A DNA stretch of 64,000 bases, taken from positions 3,410,485 to 3,474,484 of the forward strand of contig NC_087066.1 of the NCBI RefSeq assembly GCF_963678635.1. Direction: 5' to 3'. This document shows positions 23,801 through 34,160 of the stretch, piece by piece. The DNA is from Symsagittifera roscoffensis (taxonomy: Eukaryota > Xenacoelomorpha > Acoela > Convolutidae). The first letter of the stretch is position 1. Each line of letters opens with the position of its first letter. The notes under the pieces were generated by a model. It was given only the letters and a program-made list of their open reading frames with translations, was not told the DNA's origin and ran no database searches. Both the position numbers and the translations under genes were made by a program.

Positions 23801-26062
23801 ACAATATCAGAAACAACTATCTGAAGCTGATAATATAGACACGGTAACCGAAGTGATGAACAAATTCGTCGCAGCAGCTCAGAAGGGTGAACAAAAACAA
23901 GCTGGATTCTCCAATTCAGCATATGGAATGTCCAAATTAGGAATGATTGCCGCGGGAAGAGTTCATGCGAAACAACTGGCTGGTCGGAATGTGAGTTATT
24001 GATACTGATATGCTGTGCTCTTGTGTTTTGTATACAACGATGGAAATTCGCTAGTTTTGGAGAAAAAAAAATTCGATGCAAATATTTTAGAACTGCAAAA
24101 ATTGAACCAGATTTTAGAATTGCAAAACTTGAACAAAAATAAAGTCAAACAAAATTAATTATTTGCACAACATTTCAAGACTTGGAAGTTTGATTGCAAA
24201 GTTTTGTACAAGTTGACGTCATACGATATACGACGAATTATACGAAGAAGCCCTTACATGATATTAGATTATACGAGAAATCAGATTGGTGCGATGAACG
24301 ATTTTAAGAGGCCGTTATTTGCTGTACTTTTATAAGACGTAATTATTTTTTCATTGAGTACTATAAGGATGACATATCAGGGGCGCCTAAACCCAACAGT
24401 GTTTTTCTGAGAAAAACAGATTTAAAAAAATATAATAAACCGACCAAAAAAATCTAAAGAGCTTTGACCTATTGCCTACTTGAAGTAGGATTTTGAGGAC
24501 GGAGCCTAATCTTCAGGTTGGAGCTTACATTTTAGTTGGAACTTTGCTGTATCGCATTGACAAATCAATAGCAACTGTAGCTGCTTTTTTAGTAGATACT
24601 TCAGTAAATTTTCAAGTGATTGTTGTGCAGATACGATGCTGTGATACTCGTAATCTCCTGGTCGGAGGTTTGATTCCGGCATACAGCAGTGGTTTTTTTC
24701 AAGAAATATTTGTACATTTTTTTGTTTCTCTCTTTTTTTACTTTTTCAGAGCTATTTCTTGCCTTTTTCTAGCTTGTGCTTGCGAATTGCGGTTTTGCCT
24801 CTGTGTCAAAATTTCTTACAGAAACTGATTTTACTCAGCAAAATTAGCCTGACATATCGCCATTTCTCTTCAATTATTACCAGAAAACAAATCGGTGTTG
24901 CTAGAAACAATCAAATAGGCACTTTACAAGAATATTAACACTAAGCATAAGAATATTTACACAAGAAAAGCGTTATCAAATCTTTTTCCAAGTTAACAAA
25001 TTATCAACTTGTCTCTGAATCATTCGTTAACTCTGTTGTTTCGTCAACGAACAGACAAATTTTGGGAAAAATCACTTTGTATTTCACTGATTTTCCAACT
25101 GGTCGTAATTTTGATTGGTTGTAAACTTATTAACTCTGCTTCTGTTATTATAGTTTTCATTTTTTTTCGCTGTGAACATCTCTTTAATCGTTGAGGTTTT
25201 GGCTTTATTATATCGGCTTAGTGTCTCCATGTGTCAATTGTAAGGCGGAAAACGTTTCTTATGCGTACATGTTCTATGGGGCGCTAATGATTGAGTTGCA
25301 AAGTGTTGTAAAGCTCGATATTTTTGTGATAAAAAGCTTTTTCCTCTCAACAGGCAACCGCCTAAGTATCTTCGACTTAGCAAATGCTTTTTAATTTCTG
25401 TTTCAATGCTATCGCAAATTTAGTTATTGTTTTGTTGACGTTTTTTATTGAAATGAAATTCCGAACAAGATTGAAAATTTTGGTTGATCCATTTTTTCGA
25501 CGTTTTTTCAAACATGTTTTTGGACTAATGGTTTTCGTCTCAAACGTTGTCGGCTAGTTTTCCATTCTATTTTGTGATGTATTGGTAGTGGCGCGAGAAT
25601 CCGTTTCTCTTCATCTAAACTAATTAAAATGCTTTTTTAAATGGTGAAATAGGTAGTAATTAGTTAGATGGTTTTTACAGAAAAGATTTTTAGCGTCGTA
25701 ATTTATCGAATTGATGTAGTTAAGGGTTTAATTGGCATAATATATTGTTTTCAATGAGTTAAGCCTGAGTTGATGTAAAAGTGACATGGCTCTATTTGTC
25801 TTTTGAAACATTTAGAGGCGCTGGTCGTCGCTAGCTGTCTAGTCGTGAATTTTTTTAAATGTTTCTTGTTTCTTAACACTAGGTTGCAGTGTTGAACATG
25901 TGCCCTGGCTGGTGTAAGAGTGACATGGCTGGGTGGGAGAGACCCCCCAAAACTGCAGCAGATGGGGCAGACACTGTTGTGTGGCTGGAGACTATGACTC
26001 ACGAGCAGCAGATGAAGGGGTCAGGAAAGTTCTTCCGTGAGAGGAGCGAATCAACGTGGTAG
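20823..26062 (+). CDS. Carbonyl reductase [NADPH] 1-like, copy A, four exons
   Basis: Short-chain dehydrogenase/reductase that reduces carbonyls (quinones, ketones, prostaglandin-like substrates) with NADPH in the cytosol. Exons are 20823-21004, 22189-22342, 23676-23990 and 25883-26062, giving 276 aa (human CBR1 is 277). Junctions are GC|GTAAGT with CTCCAG|A (split Ala), then phase 0 twice. The Rossmann motif is VTGSYKGIG (about 11-19), with TARD after beta 2, INNAG near 93, the catalytic Ser in VNVASG, and YGMSK as the YxxxK motif. NMCPGWCKSDMAG matches the CPGWVRTDMAG block. The start ATG at 20823 gives the expected length; the reading frame stays open upstream without an ATG. Two AATAAA signals follow at 26132 and 26142. 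Exon 1 plus part of intron 1 is almost identical to copy B. Confidence 0.93.
21180..21395 (+). repeat. tRNA-Met-like SINE in intron 1 of copy A
   Basis: The A-box-like TGGTTGAGTAGTTTG, the anticodon-loop-like ACTCATAAT (CAT) and the B-box-like GGTACGAATCT are followed by the 'tagagctgctttttg' body and 'cacctttgtgtaaaaaagt'. The arms do not fold into a full tRNA. It was present before the duplicated block was made or homogenised, since copy B carries it at 27891-28106. Confidence 0.6.
22395..22640 (+). repeat. tRNA-derived SINE in intron 2 of copy A
   Basis: The A-box-like 'tttagtggttgtctcagt' and the B-box-like 'gggattcgagtcccgacc' are followed by a body shared with 19324-19580 ('gtttgactgcttacgttttg', 'tcggcttaaatg', 'cgtagatgcaagtg'). 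It is absent from the matching intron of copy B. Confidence 0.6.
24600..24830 (+). repeat. tRNA-like SINE in intron 3 of copy A
   Basis: The A-box-like 'cgatgctgtgatactcgt' and the B-box-like 'ggaggtttgattcc' are followed by a 'cagagctatttcttgc...cttgcga' and 'cctctgtgtcaaaattt' body. This body resembles the family at 11395 and 21320. Confidence 0.5.
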
Positions 26063-27515
26063 ATTTGCCCTACTGAATGAAAATTATTTAGTCAGACGCT
26101 TAACATTTTCTATTTTATTGTGAATATTATAAATAAAAAATAATAAATTTTTAAACCAAATCTGAGATTAGACATGCAAGGGCCTAGCTACTGTTTTCAA
26201 ATTACAGAAGACTGTGGTTTGTATTTTTGTTACTCTGGCCAAGTCTACGCGGCATATTTTAGCTTTAATTAAATAGAAAGTCTTACGTGTATGAAGAAAC
26301 ATTTGTGAAGATCAATCACATGCATAGAAACTGGTCTCGTCAGTCACTTATGAAAGACTCAAGGGGCTTGTAGACTGAGTCGATAATGAAATCATATCCA
26401 AAAATTAAATTGATAAATAAAGAAAGGGACCGTTGTCTGTAGATTGCCATATTCACTGACCTAGAATTTTCGTACTACAGGAATAATGTAAACCCAATTT
26501 TAACGCCATTCAAAACTACATTATTTTGTGTTCTTTTTGGTCGTGATTTCAAAATCCTTTAGACCATAGCGTTGCCAACCTGAAGTAAAACCGAAAATAT
26601 TTCAATTTTTTTTCGAAGCTCTTAATCAAATATACCGTCGCTTTAGCTCTGCACTTTTATGCGCCAATGTAACACCAGACGGGCAGTAGGTATTTTTCAT
26701 TTAAAAAGTGACTGTCCTTTACTTAAAATTTATTCATTTCTTTTGCAGTAAATGGCAGAATTTGGGCTCGCAAGAAGAAGTTCTACTGGTTATGCAGTAC
26801 TTTTGTTTTGATTTCTTAAAAAGATGTATCTTTGCCCAAAGCTAGACTGCTGATAATTTTTCTACATTTTTGCTCTATTAGCTATTATAACTAGTTATTC
26901 CTGCGTCTTTTCTTCTAATTCAATCTGTTTTTCCAGAAAAATATAATAAGAGTCTTGTTAGTAATCTGTTTGTTAGTTATTTTTTTTTGTACATCCATAT
27001 TATTGGAAATTCTCAGATTAAGATTTGCAAGCCCCTAACGTGCACTATAATTATGAATTTTGAGAATTTTAAATTTAAAATCTCTGGTAAGAACCAATAA
27101 GGGTCAATCTGAATTATGTCAAAGAAGAGGAAAATAAACAATCATTTTCTATTTTTTATGTTGATATAATTGGTTTTATATTTTGAATTTATTGTCAAAG
27201 TAGGTTTGTAACTCTCAAGTACATTTCAATTTGACCAGACCTATTTGGATATTTGATTAACATCTATAACAGTTTGAACACAGTCTTAAGTCGTTGATTC
27301 CCATAATTAGGTTGTCTATTTTCTTTCTAAATAAAATGAAGAATAGCTTCTTTTTGGACCTCTAGAAAAGTAGTTGTGCAATGAAAATTCACTGAACGTA
27401 ATAATAACAAATCTTTCTGCAGTTGTCACAAACTGGTTTTGATTTTAACAATCTTCTTATTTGACAAAACTTCTCGACTCTGTCGATCGGCTCTCGATTT
27501 CTAATTTCAGATCCA
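26063..27515. other. Spacer between the two carbonyl reductase genes
   Basis: About 1.45 kb with no recognised gene or repeat family. The downstream gene begins directly after a splice-acceptor-like TTTCTAATTTCAG at 27498-27510. This spacer may therefore include a 5' UTR intron or a trans-splice acceptor region. Confidence 0.4.
26132..26147 (+). terminator. Poly(A) signals of reductase copy A
   Basis: Two overlapping-range AATAAA hexamers at 26132 and 26142 lie 70-80 bp after the TAG of copy A. This is the usual place for a 3' end signal. Confidence 0.6.
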
Positions 27516-30314
27516 ATGTCTCCCTCAAAACCCGGTGAGTCATCTGGGAAAAGAGTGATAGTGGTGACTGGGTCGTATAAGGGCATTGGGTTTGAGGTTG
27601 TGCGTCTGCTGTGTGAGCACTATGGGGACAGAGCCACAGTGTACATGACAGCCAGAGATGCCACCAGAGCACAGCCATACATGGAACAGTTGAAGGCGAA
27701 GGGACTCAATCCAGCGTAAGTTTCAATCTGAATATTCACACTAGCGAGTTTGCGGGTGTATTGTAATAATACGAACTTTTTCTAACCTAACTCACAAGTA
27801 TAAGTGTTCATTGAAAATGATTATTTCGATGGAAGTTTTACTGTAGCATTGGAAATTCATATCATCTTTTCTTTGCTTTATTTGTTGGCATCAGTTTAGC
27901 GTCCGTGGTTGAGTAGTTTGCGCGTGAAACTCATAATCTTCAGGTCGCAGTAGGTCGTAGGTACGAATCTGAGAAATAGGCGAATTTTTATTAATTAGAG
28001 GCTAATTTTTACATTTCCTTTTGAAATTTATAGAGCTGCTTTTTGTCGTGTTCTCGCAAGTGCTTGTGCAACGCTCATTATCACCTTTGTGTAAAAAAGT
28101 GAACTTACAAATTTTGCTAGAGTAGAACAACATACTTTATTTAATAGTTATTTACAACAGTTTACAATTTTGCTGCTCTGTTCATTCAGTCAATTGAGCA
28201 TAAATGAAACTACCAAACTGTTTCCTTATAGATCATTATGATTTACATTGATAATTACGATTCACACGCACTCAGTTTTGCCTACGTGATAAGGTTTCAG
28301 TCCTTGTTTTGTTTTCGATTTGCATTAAGCTCCAATTGTGGAACCTGTTTCAGATTTGCGGAGCTAGACATAACCTCGAAAGACAGTGTGATGGCTCTGA
28401 AGGAATCACTGGAGCGTGAACACAATGGTGTAGTGCACTGCATCATCAACAATGCTGGAATGGCTTACAAAAGAGATGCCCCAGATCCTTTTCCACAACA
28501 AGCTTCCGTAAGTATAAGTGGGTGTGAAATTACTGAGAAGCGAAGAGCTAAGAAAACGTTTTCGTCAACCAAGCGCAGCAGGAACTTCCTTATGTTTTAA
28601 GGCCTTGTTAACTATCTCCAGTATTGCAGAAAAGGTTGTTCTAAATGAAACTTTCGATTATGCCTGGCCGTTTAAAACCAGGGTTCAAAGGTTCAAGATT
28701 AAATGAGGCTAGCGTTACTGTGCTAGTTGCTCACAATTTTCAGAGCAGGTTGATAAAAAAAATAATGTAGTAAAAATTTTTACATTGAAAAAGTAAACCC
28801 TTCGTTTTGCCATTTTTTGTCTTAATTTTTTTGTCGCAATTCCCGCTTAGCTTTTTTTAAATTAAGCGATTGAATTAGGCGGAAAAGTCCCGAAAACCCA
28901 AAAATAGTCATACCCATTTTTCTCGACAATGTGACAACTTGTTTGGTTTTTTAGAATGAATCATGGCGAAAAGGGCTTTAATATGATAACACTCTCGACC
29001 CAAACAATTTTCCATGTGTCAGTCAAAATCGACTGGAAAAAAAAGCAAATCGTACGCCATAGTTCCTTCCAACAGCTAGTGTAAATCATTCTGCAGTTCA
29101 TTGTATTTTTTATGCGGAGACAATTTTTTGATACTATTTCGATATCAGACAACTTTGAGAACCTTAGTTAAATTTTTCGTACTGGTTCAAACTTTTTTTC
29201 TTTTTATGTAGAAACCCATAATCCCAAATCATCGCATAATCAGTAAACAGAAAACAAAGACGGGTTTTATTTATTAGTCCGTTCAAATTTTTTATTTTTA
29301 ACTTAACGTACTGTTTTAACTGTATTTGGCGGACAAGTTCAATTTCACCCAATCAGATTTCAGATTTGTTTCTTTTTATATTTGCGAATTTGGGTGGAAT
29401 AAGTAAAAATGAATCCCAGAATCCTTGCACGCTTACATTCATCAATATGTTTTTCAGGAAACGATTGCGAACAACTACTTTGGATACCTTTTAATCAGTG
29501 AGGTCTTATATCCTATTGTTGCCAATGATGGATGTGTCATAAATGTAGCCAGCATGTGTGGCAAACTGAATCAGGTATCAGATCAGTACCAGAAACAACT
29601 ATCTGAAGCTGATAATATAGACACAGTAACCGAAGTGATGAACAAATTCGTGGCAGCTGCTCAGAAGGGTGAACAGAAACAAGCTGGATTCTCCAATTCG
29701 GCATATGGAATGTCCAAATTAGGAATGATTGCCGCGGGAAGAGTTCATGCGAAACAACTGGCTGGTCGGAATGTGAGTTATTGATACGGATAATCTTTGC
29801 TCTTGTGTTTTGTATATTTCGACGAAAAATCGTTAGTTTTGGGAAAAAAATTTGAAGGAAATTATTTTAGAATTCACAAATTGAACAAGATTTTAGAAAT
29901 GCGAAATTTAAACAAAATTAAAGTCAAACAAAGTGAAACGACAAATTATACGATGAAGCTTTCATACGAAATAAGATTTCTCATAAGTATGATTCCCATC
30001 TAACGCTTCAGGTTAAAGGTTTTTAAGATTTTTAGTTATGTCAAGTTTTTGGATGAAAAAGTAAAAATTTTGAAGATTCTGATTGCGCGCGATTTCGCTT
30101 GACATTCATGTATTCCAGCATCTTTTTTTTGCAGATTGCAGTGTTGAACATGTGCCCTGGTTGGTGTAAGAGTGACATGGCCGGGTGGGAGAGACCCCCC
30201 AAGACTGCAGCTGAGGGGGCAGACACTGTTGTGTGGCTGGAGACTATGACTCACGAGGAGCAGATGAAAAGATCGGGTGGTTTCTTCCAAGAGAGGAAAG
30301 ACTACCCATGGTAG
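27516..30314 (+). CDS. Carbonyl reductase [NADPH] 1-like, copy B, four exons
   Basis: Paralogue of the gene at 20823 with the same four-exon structure: 27516-27715, 28354-28507, 29458-29772 and 30135-30314, 282 aa. The N-terminus differs (MSPSKPGESSGKR), then VTGSYKGIG follows. Catalytic parts are intact: INNAGMAYK, Ser in INVASM, and YGMSK. The tail is GGFFQERKDYPW. Introns are much shorter than in copy A (638, 950 and 362 bp). The rest of exon 1 is identical to copy A at the nucleotide level, exon 2 and the 5' third of exon 3 are clearly diverged, and the rest of exon 3 is almost identical again. Differences in the substrate-side residues after VAS suggest the copies may prefer different substrates. 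An ATCCA leader follows a TTTCAG acceptor directly before the ATG. AATAAA lies at 30331, only 17 bp after the stop. Confidence 0.94.
27891..28106 (+). repeat. tRNA-Met-like SINE in intron 1 of copy B
   Basis: Same element, same insertion point and identical sequence as 21180-21395. It lies within the 580-bp near-identical block shared by the two reductase genes. Confidence 0.6.
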
Positions 30315-30330
30315 CACGCATGAACAAACA

Positions 30331-30336
30331 AATAAA
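30331..30336 (+). terminator. Poly(A) signal of reductase copy B
   Basis: An AATAAA hexamer 17 bp after the stop codon implies a very short 3' UTR. Confidence 0.5.
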
Positions 30337-30526
30337 CTTGTATATTTTTTATTATTCGATTAGATGTTTTGATATTTTTATCATTTATTTATCTGATTTA
30401 GTTGAACGTTCCAGCAACAACAGTTTTTATACCAATATATTTTGGCATCCTAAAGAGATGTTCATTCGACAAGCATCTTGATTTCCTATTATGGCGATTG
30501 GAAATCAATCTTGTTACTTGGTTTTT

Positions 30527-30763
30527 AGTGTAACATATACAGCTCCAAATTCGGCAGTTTGGAACAGATGCTAAAGCGGGATGACTTTGAGCTAATGCCG
30601 ATTCACTGGGTCTGCCATCTTTTGAAAAAGTTGTAAAACTCTTCTCTTCTGTGAAATCATTTATAGCTTGCTTCGTTTTTGCTATCCACTGTTTGGTTTG
30701 CTCATTCATAGTGCCAAATTCATTGTCTCGGATACCCAATTGGTTGTCACAAATAAATGCTAG
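30527..30763 (-). CDS. Possible isolated coding exon, unknown protein
   Basis: On the minus strand an acceptor-like CATCTAG at 30764 is followed by about 79 open codons with normal protein composition. The text includes DNQLGIRDNEFGTMNEQTKQ, then IAKTKQAINDFTEEK and SESALAQSHPALASVPN. A donor-like CAA|GTAACA ends it. I do not recognise the family and see no partner exon. It lies convergent to, and about 210 bp beyond, reductase copy B. It could be one exon of a minus-strand gene extending to the right, a pseudogene piece, or chance. Confidence 0.3.
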
Positions 30764-33700
30764 ATGCGGCTGATAAGTATGTTATGCTCAGGGCCTTTCA
30801 AACGTGATTTGAGCTGATTTTAAAATTCTCAGCGTGTTAAATCTTGAGAAAAAAAGATCAGATTTTTCTGGCAAAAAAATTGTCAAAATTAGATGAATGG
30901 ACTCTCGTCCTCTCATTTTACCTCTCTCTCGCTCTCTCTCTCTCATCTTATTCATTTTTAATACCATATCTAATTAAACAAGAGGGTATTGTGTTATATT
31001 ACAAGTCACGTCTTTTCCAATCCAACTCGCAAATGAAAGTTTCAGTTTTGATGCATAGAATTGGTAGTTCTACAGCTTAAAGTTTCCGCTTTACGATTGG
31101 CTGGTCTTTCATTTGACTTGCGAGAGCATGTGACTTATAATCGGGCACTAGAGTCTTTACGCTTTCTGCCGACATGCTCAATTCTGACAAGCTAAAACGC
31201 AGACTTTCTTTGTCTTGAAAATTCGAATAAAACTTATTTTTAGTTCACGTGGGAGGTAATTCGTTTTTTAAATTGAGGTTTTTTTTCGAATTTGTGGCTT
31301 CGTCCTTATTTCTGTCGGCTGATTTTCCGTTTTTTTTCTATCAAATGCAACTTATTTTATCTGCTAAAATTTTCAAGCGGTTCTCGTTTAAAGTTGGGTT
31401 TTTAAAATTATTTGTTCAAACTTTTTACTAAAATTGAAAGTTGCTCTAGTTTGTACTTTTACTAATTTTGGTTTTTAATAATTTATAATTTTTTCCTGTT
31501 CAATGGATTCGGCATATCTTTTATTGGCTTAGTCGACTTATCTTGCGCAGTTTCAAGAGCGAATTGTCTATAATGTTTTTGCCTGTTTCAGGAGTGATGG
31601 GTTGTAAAAGTTTAACTTGAAAAGTTATAGCTTGAATATTTTTATGTACACAGCTTCGTTTCTAGCTTGATGAGGGTCGACACAAGTTGTTTTGCCTTAG
31701 TTGTCGCTTGGTCATTGATTCTGAATGCTTGTTAAGACTGTTTATGAACATCGTCTGAGACAGGTTTGAATTTGTTGTTGATCGTTTTTCGGACTTTTTT
31801 TAGGTTAATTTTTTTCGCTTATTTTAAAAAAAATACTTTCTTCGTTTTTTCTTTTCAATATCTTGTAATTTAAGAACTTTATTGTATGGCAAGTCAATTT
31901 CTAGTGCGCAGTTTCAAAAGCGAATTGTGTTTTGTGCTTTTGCTTGTTAAGGTTCTTTACGAACATTGTCGGAGACAAAGGTATAAAAATTTATAGATGA
32001 GTTTTCTCGATTTTTTCAGCTTAACTCTTTTGAAGAAAAAAAATCCTTATATTTTCAATATTTTGTTATACAATGTTTTAATCGTATCGCAATCGTATCG
32101 CTTCAGGGAGAAAACCTGATTTTCTGTTTATTAATCTTTTTAAAGCTACTTTTTGGTCTTTTGTCGCAACGTGCAGCTTCGCATCTGTCTCAAAGTTTGT
32201 TTCTTTTATGTTGACTCTATATTTGCCAACTGCGATTTCAAATTCAGTTTTTTTCATTTTTTTTTGCTTTATTCGGTGCTTAATATTTGGCTGATAATAT
32301 AACGGTCTAGTGAAATCATATTGTGTAGTTTGATTGCGAAAAAAAATGTTATGCCCGAAGGCTTGCATGAGGCTTTTGTCTTTAAGGCACTCAGAATTTG
32401 ATTCTCAAATATTTGATAGCTCAGTCTTAAAGACGTTTTTTTTCGTACCAACTGCTGTGCGCTCATGCAATTCCGCCTCAGTTATTGCTTAAGTTTTGTT
32501 TTGATGCTGCTCATTCAACACTGGGAGTTGTTTTGAGCGGATTGTTTTCCTCAAAATAATTTTATTGAAAATGAGACATGTAGGAACATTTTGGTTAGTC
32601 TTTTTTGACAAAAAAAAAGACTCAGATGTTGCATGGAAAACATTGTAATCCTCTGGTTTGTCTGTTTGTGTAAAATATTTTCTGAAAAATCTTTATGATG
32701 AGCTGTAAAGCTCAGATAATCAATCCTTCTCAAAATATTAAAATATAAAATGAAAGAATCGTTTTAATTGAATTTATTTTTATTAAAACAATCGTGGTTG
32801 ACTTTTTAAAATCTAAATCTAGAACAACCAGATATTCTTGCTGTTAAATTTCTACACAGCTAGGTTTGCTAGCCTTGTGTTAGCATAGGAGTCGATTATA
32901 TCAATCTAACTAGCATAAAACTGTTTATTTGGTTAACGCTTTCGTTGCGCAGTAATAATAGTTTAATAGCATGTGTCACAGCTTTAACCGTGGCTATTTG
33001 TTTCGGCTCTCTTAGCGTCATTAGTATAGTTAAGTAGGGCAGTCACTTTAGATGCTCGTGGAATGTGGCGCGGTTACCGTAAAATGTTTTTTTTTCTTTT
33101 TTCGCCTTTTTAAAACTACTTCTTTGCTACAAAATTCGAACTTGCTACTCTTGCTGTTCCGAACTACAAAAAAAGTGATAGTTAAGATCGAGATACTTTT
33201 TTCTTCAGAAATTTTACGACCTCTAACTTTCCATTTTGAAGTTTTTTGTACTATCGAAAAAATTGACAATGTCCTGAGCTAACAACCAAAATTTTTTCCA
33301 GTCATTTTTGTTTACAAACAAACAATGGATTGAAATTTGACCGTTTTGCTTTAATCGATTCTTTACTTCTGCGAAAGCAAGGGTATTGCAATCGAGTATT
33401 AGACTTTTTTCCCGTAAACAACTTTGTCCACAGATTTCAGCGTGCAATCATTGATCTATTACTCTCACTGTGCATCCTTATTCGTGTTTTTCCAATAAAA
33501 TCGCAGTTTCCGTTTTTAATGATGTGTCTTTGGTATTTTTTTGATTTTCGACTTTGTCGCTTTCGCTTTACTTTTTGTCGGCTCAGTTTCCGCTTTGTTT
33601 TTTAATGAAGTTTCCTCGATATTTTTTTTATTTTTGACCTATTCGCTTTCGGTTTACTTTTTGTCGGCTTAGTTTCCGCTCTGTTCGAATCACTTATTTG

Positions 33701-34160
33701 ATTTTAGTTCTTCTAAACATAATAATTGCCTAACTGATTTTGAACTATAATTTATTGGCTTAGTTGCCTAATTTTGAGTCGTTTCAATGGAAGCGTATTT
33801 TTATCTCACCTCAGGTTTGCAAAAAATCAAAATATTTTAATAGAAATATATTTCAAATTTTTATTAACAACATTTTTCTTCTTTTTTTCCCTTTTGTTTC
33901 AGCTTGATAGGTGTCGGTCTTTTTATATCAGCTTATCGGCCTCATATTGCGTCCTTCGACGAGAAAAAAATGTGTGTGTGTGTGTGTGTTTTGAGGGTGA
34001 TGGGGCTTAAAAACTTCTTTTCTCACTTCTTTTTTTTTCATTTTTTTGGGCTTTATGGGTTTCGGGCTATATTATATCAGCTTAGTTGTCTCATATAGTT
34101 TAATTTGACGAGCAAACAATATTGTTTGAGTGTTTTGAGGGCAAGGGGGACTTATCATTT
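30764..34160. repeat. T-rich dispersed repeats ('tcggcttagttgcc' family), no gene
   Basis: The phrase 'tttgtcggct.agtttccgct' occurs twice in tandem at about 33573 and 33661. Related fragments ('ttggcttagttgcc', 'tatcagcttagttgtctc') occur near 31307, 31525, 33755 and 34075. Simple repeats include CT at 30915-30948 and TG at about 33971-33991. A SINE-body fragment lies at 32150-32205. All reading frames here are short, T-rich and without motifs. Confidence 0.5.

Noticed and set aside
32078-32466. Minus-strand frames suggesting a gene
   Set aside because: They cover a SINE-body fragment (cttcgcatctgtctcaaa) and AT-rich DNA, with no motif or splice signals.
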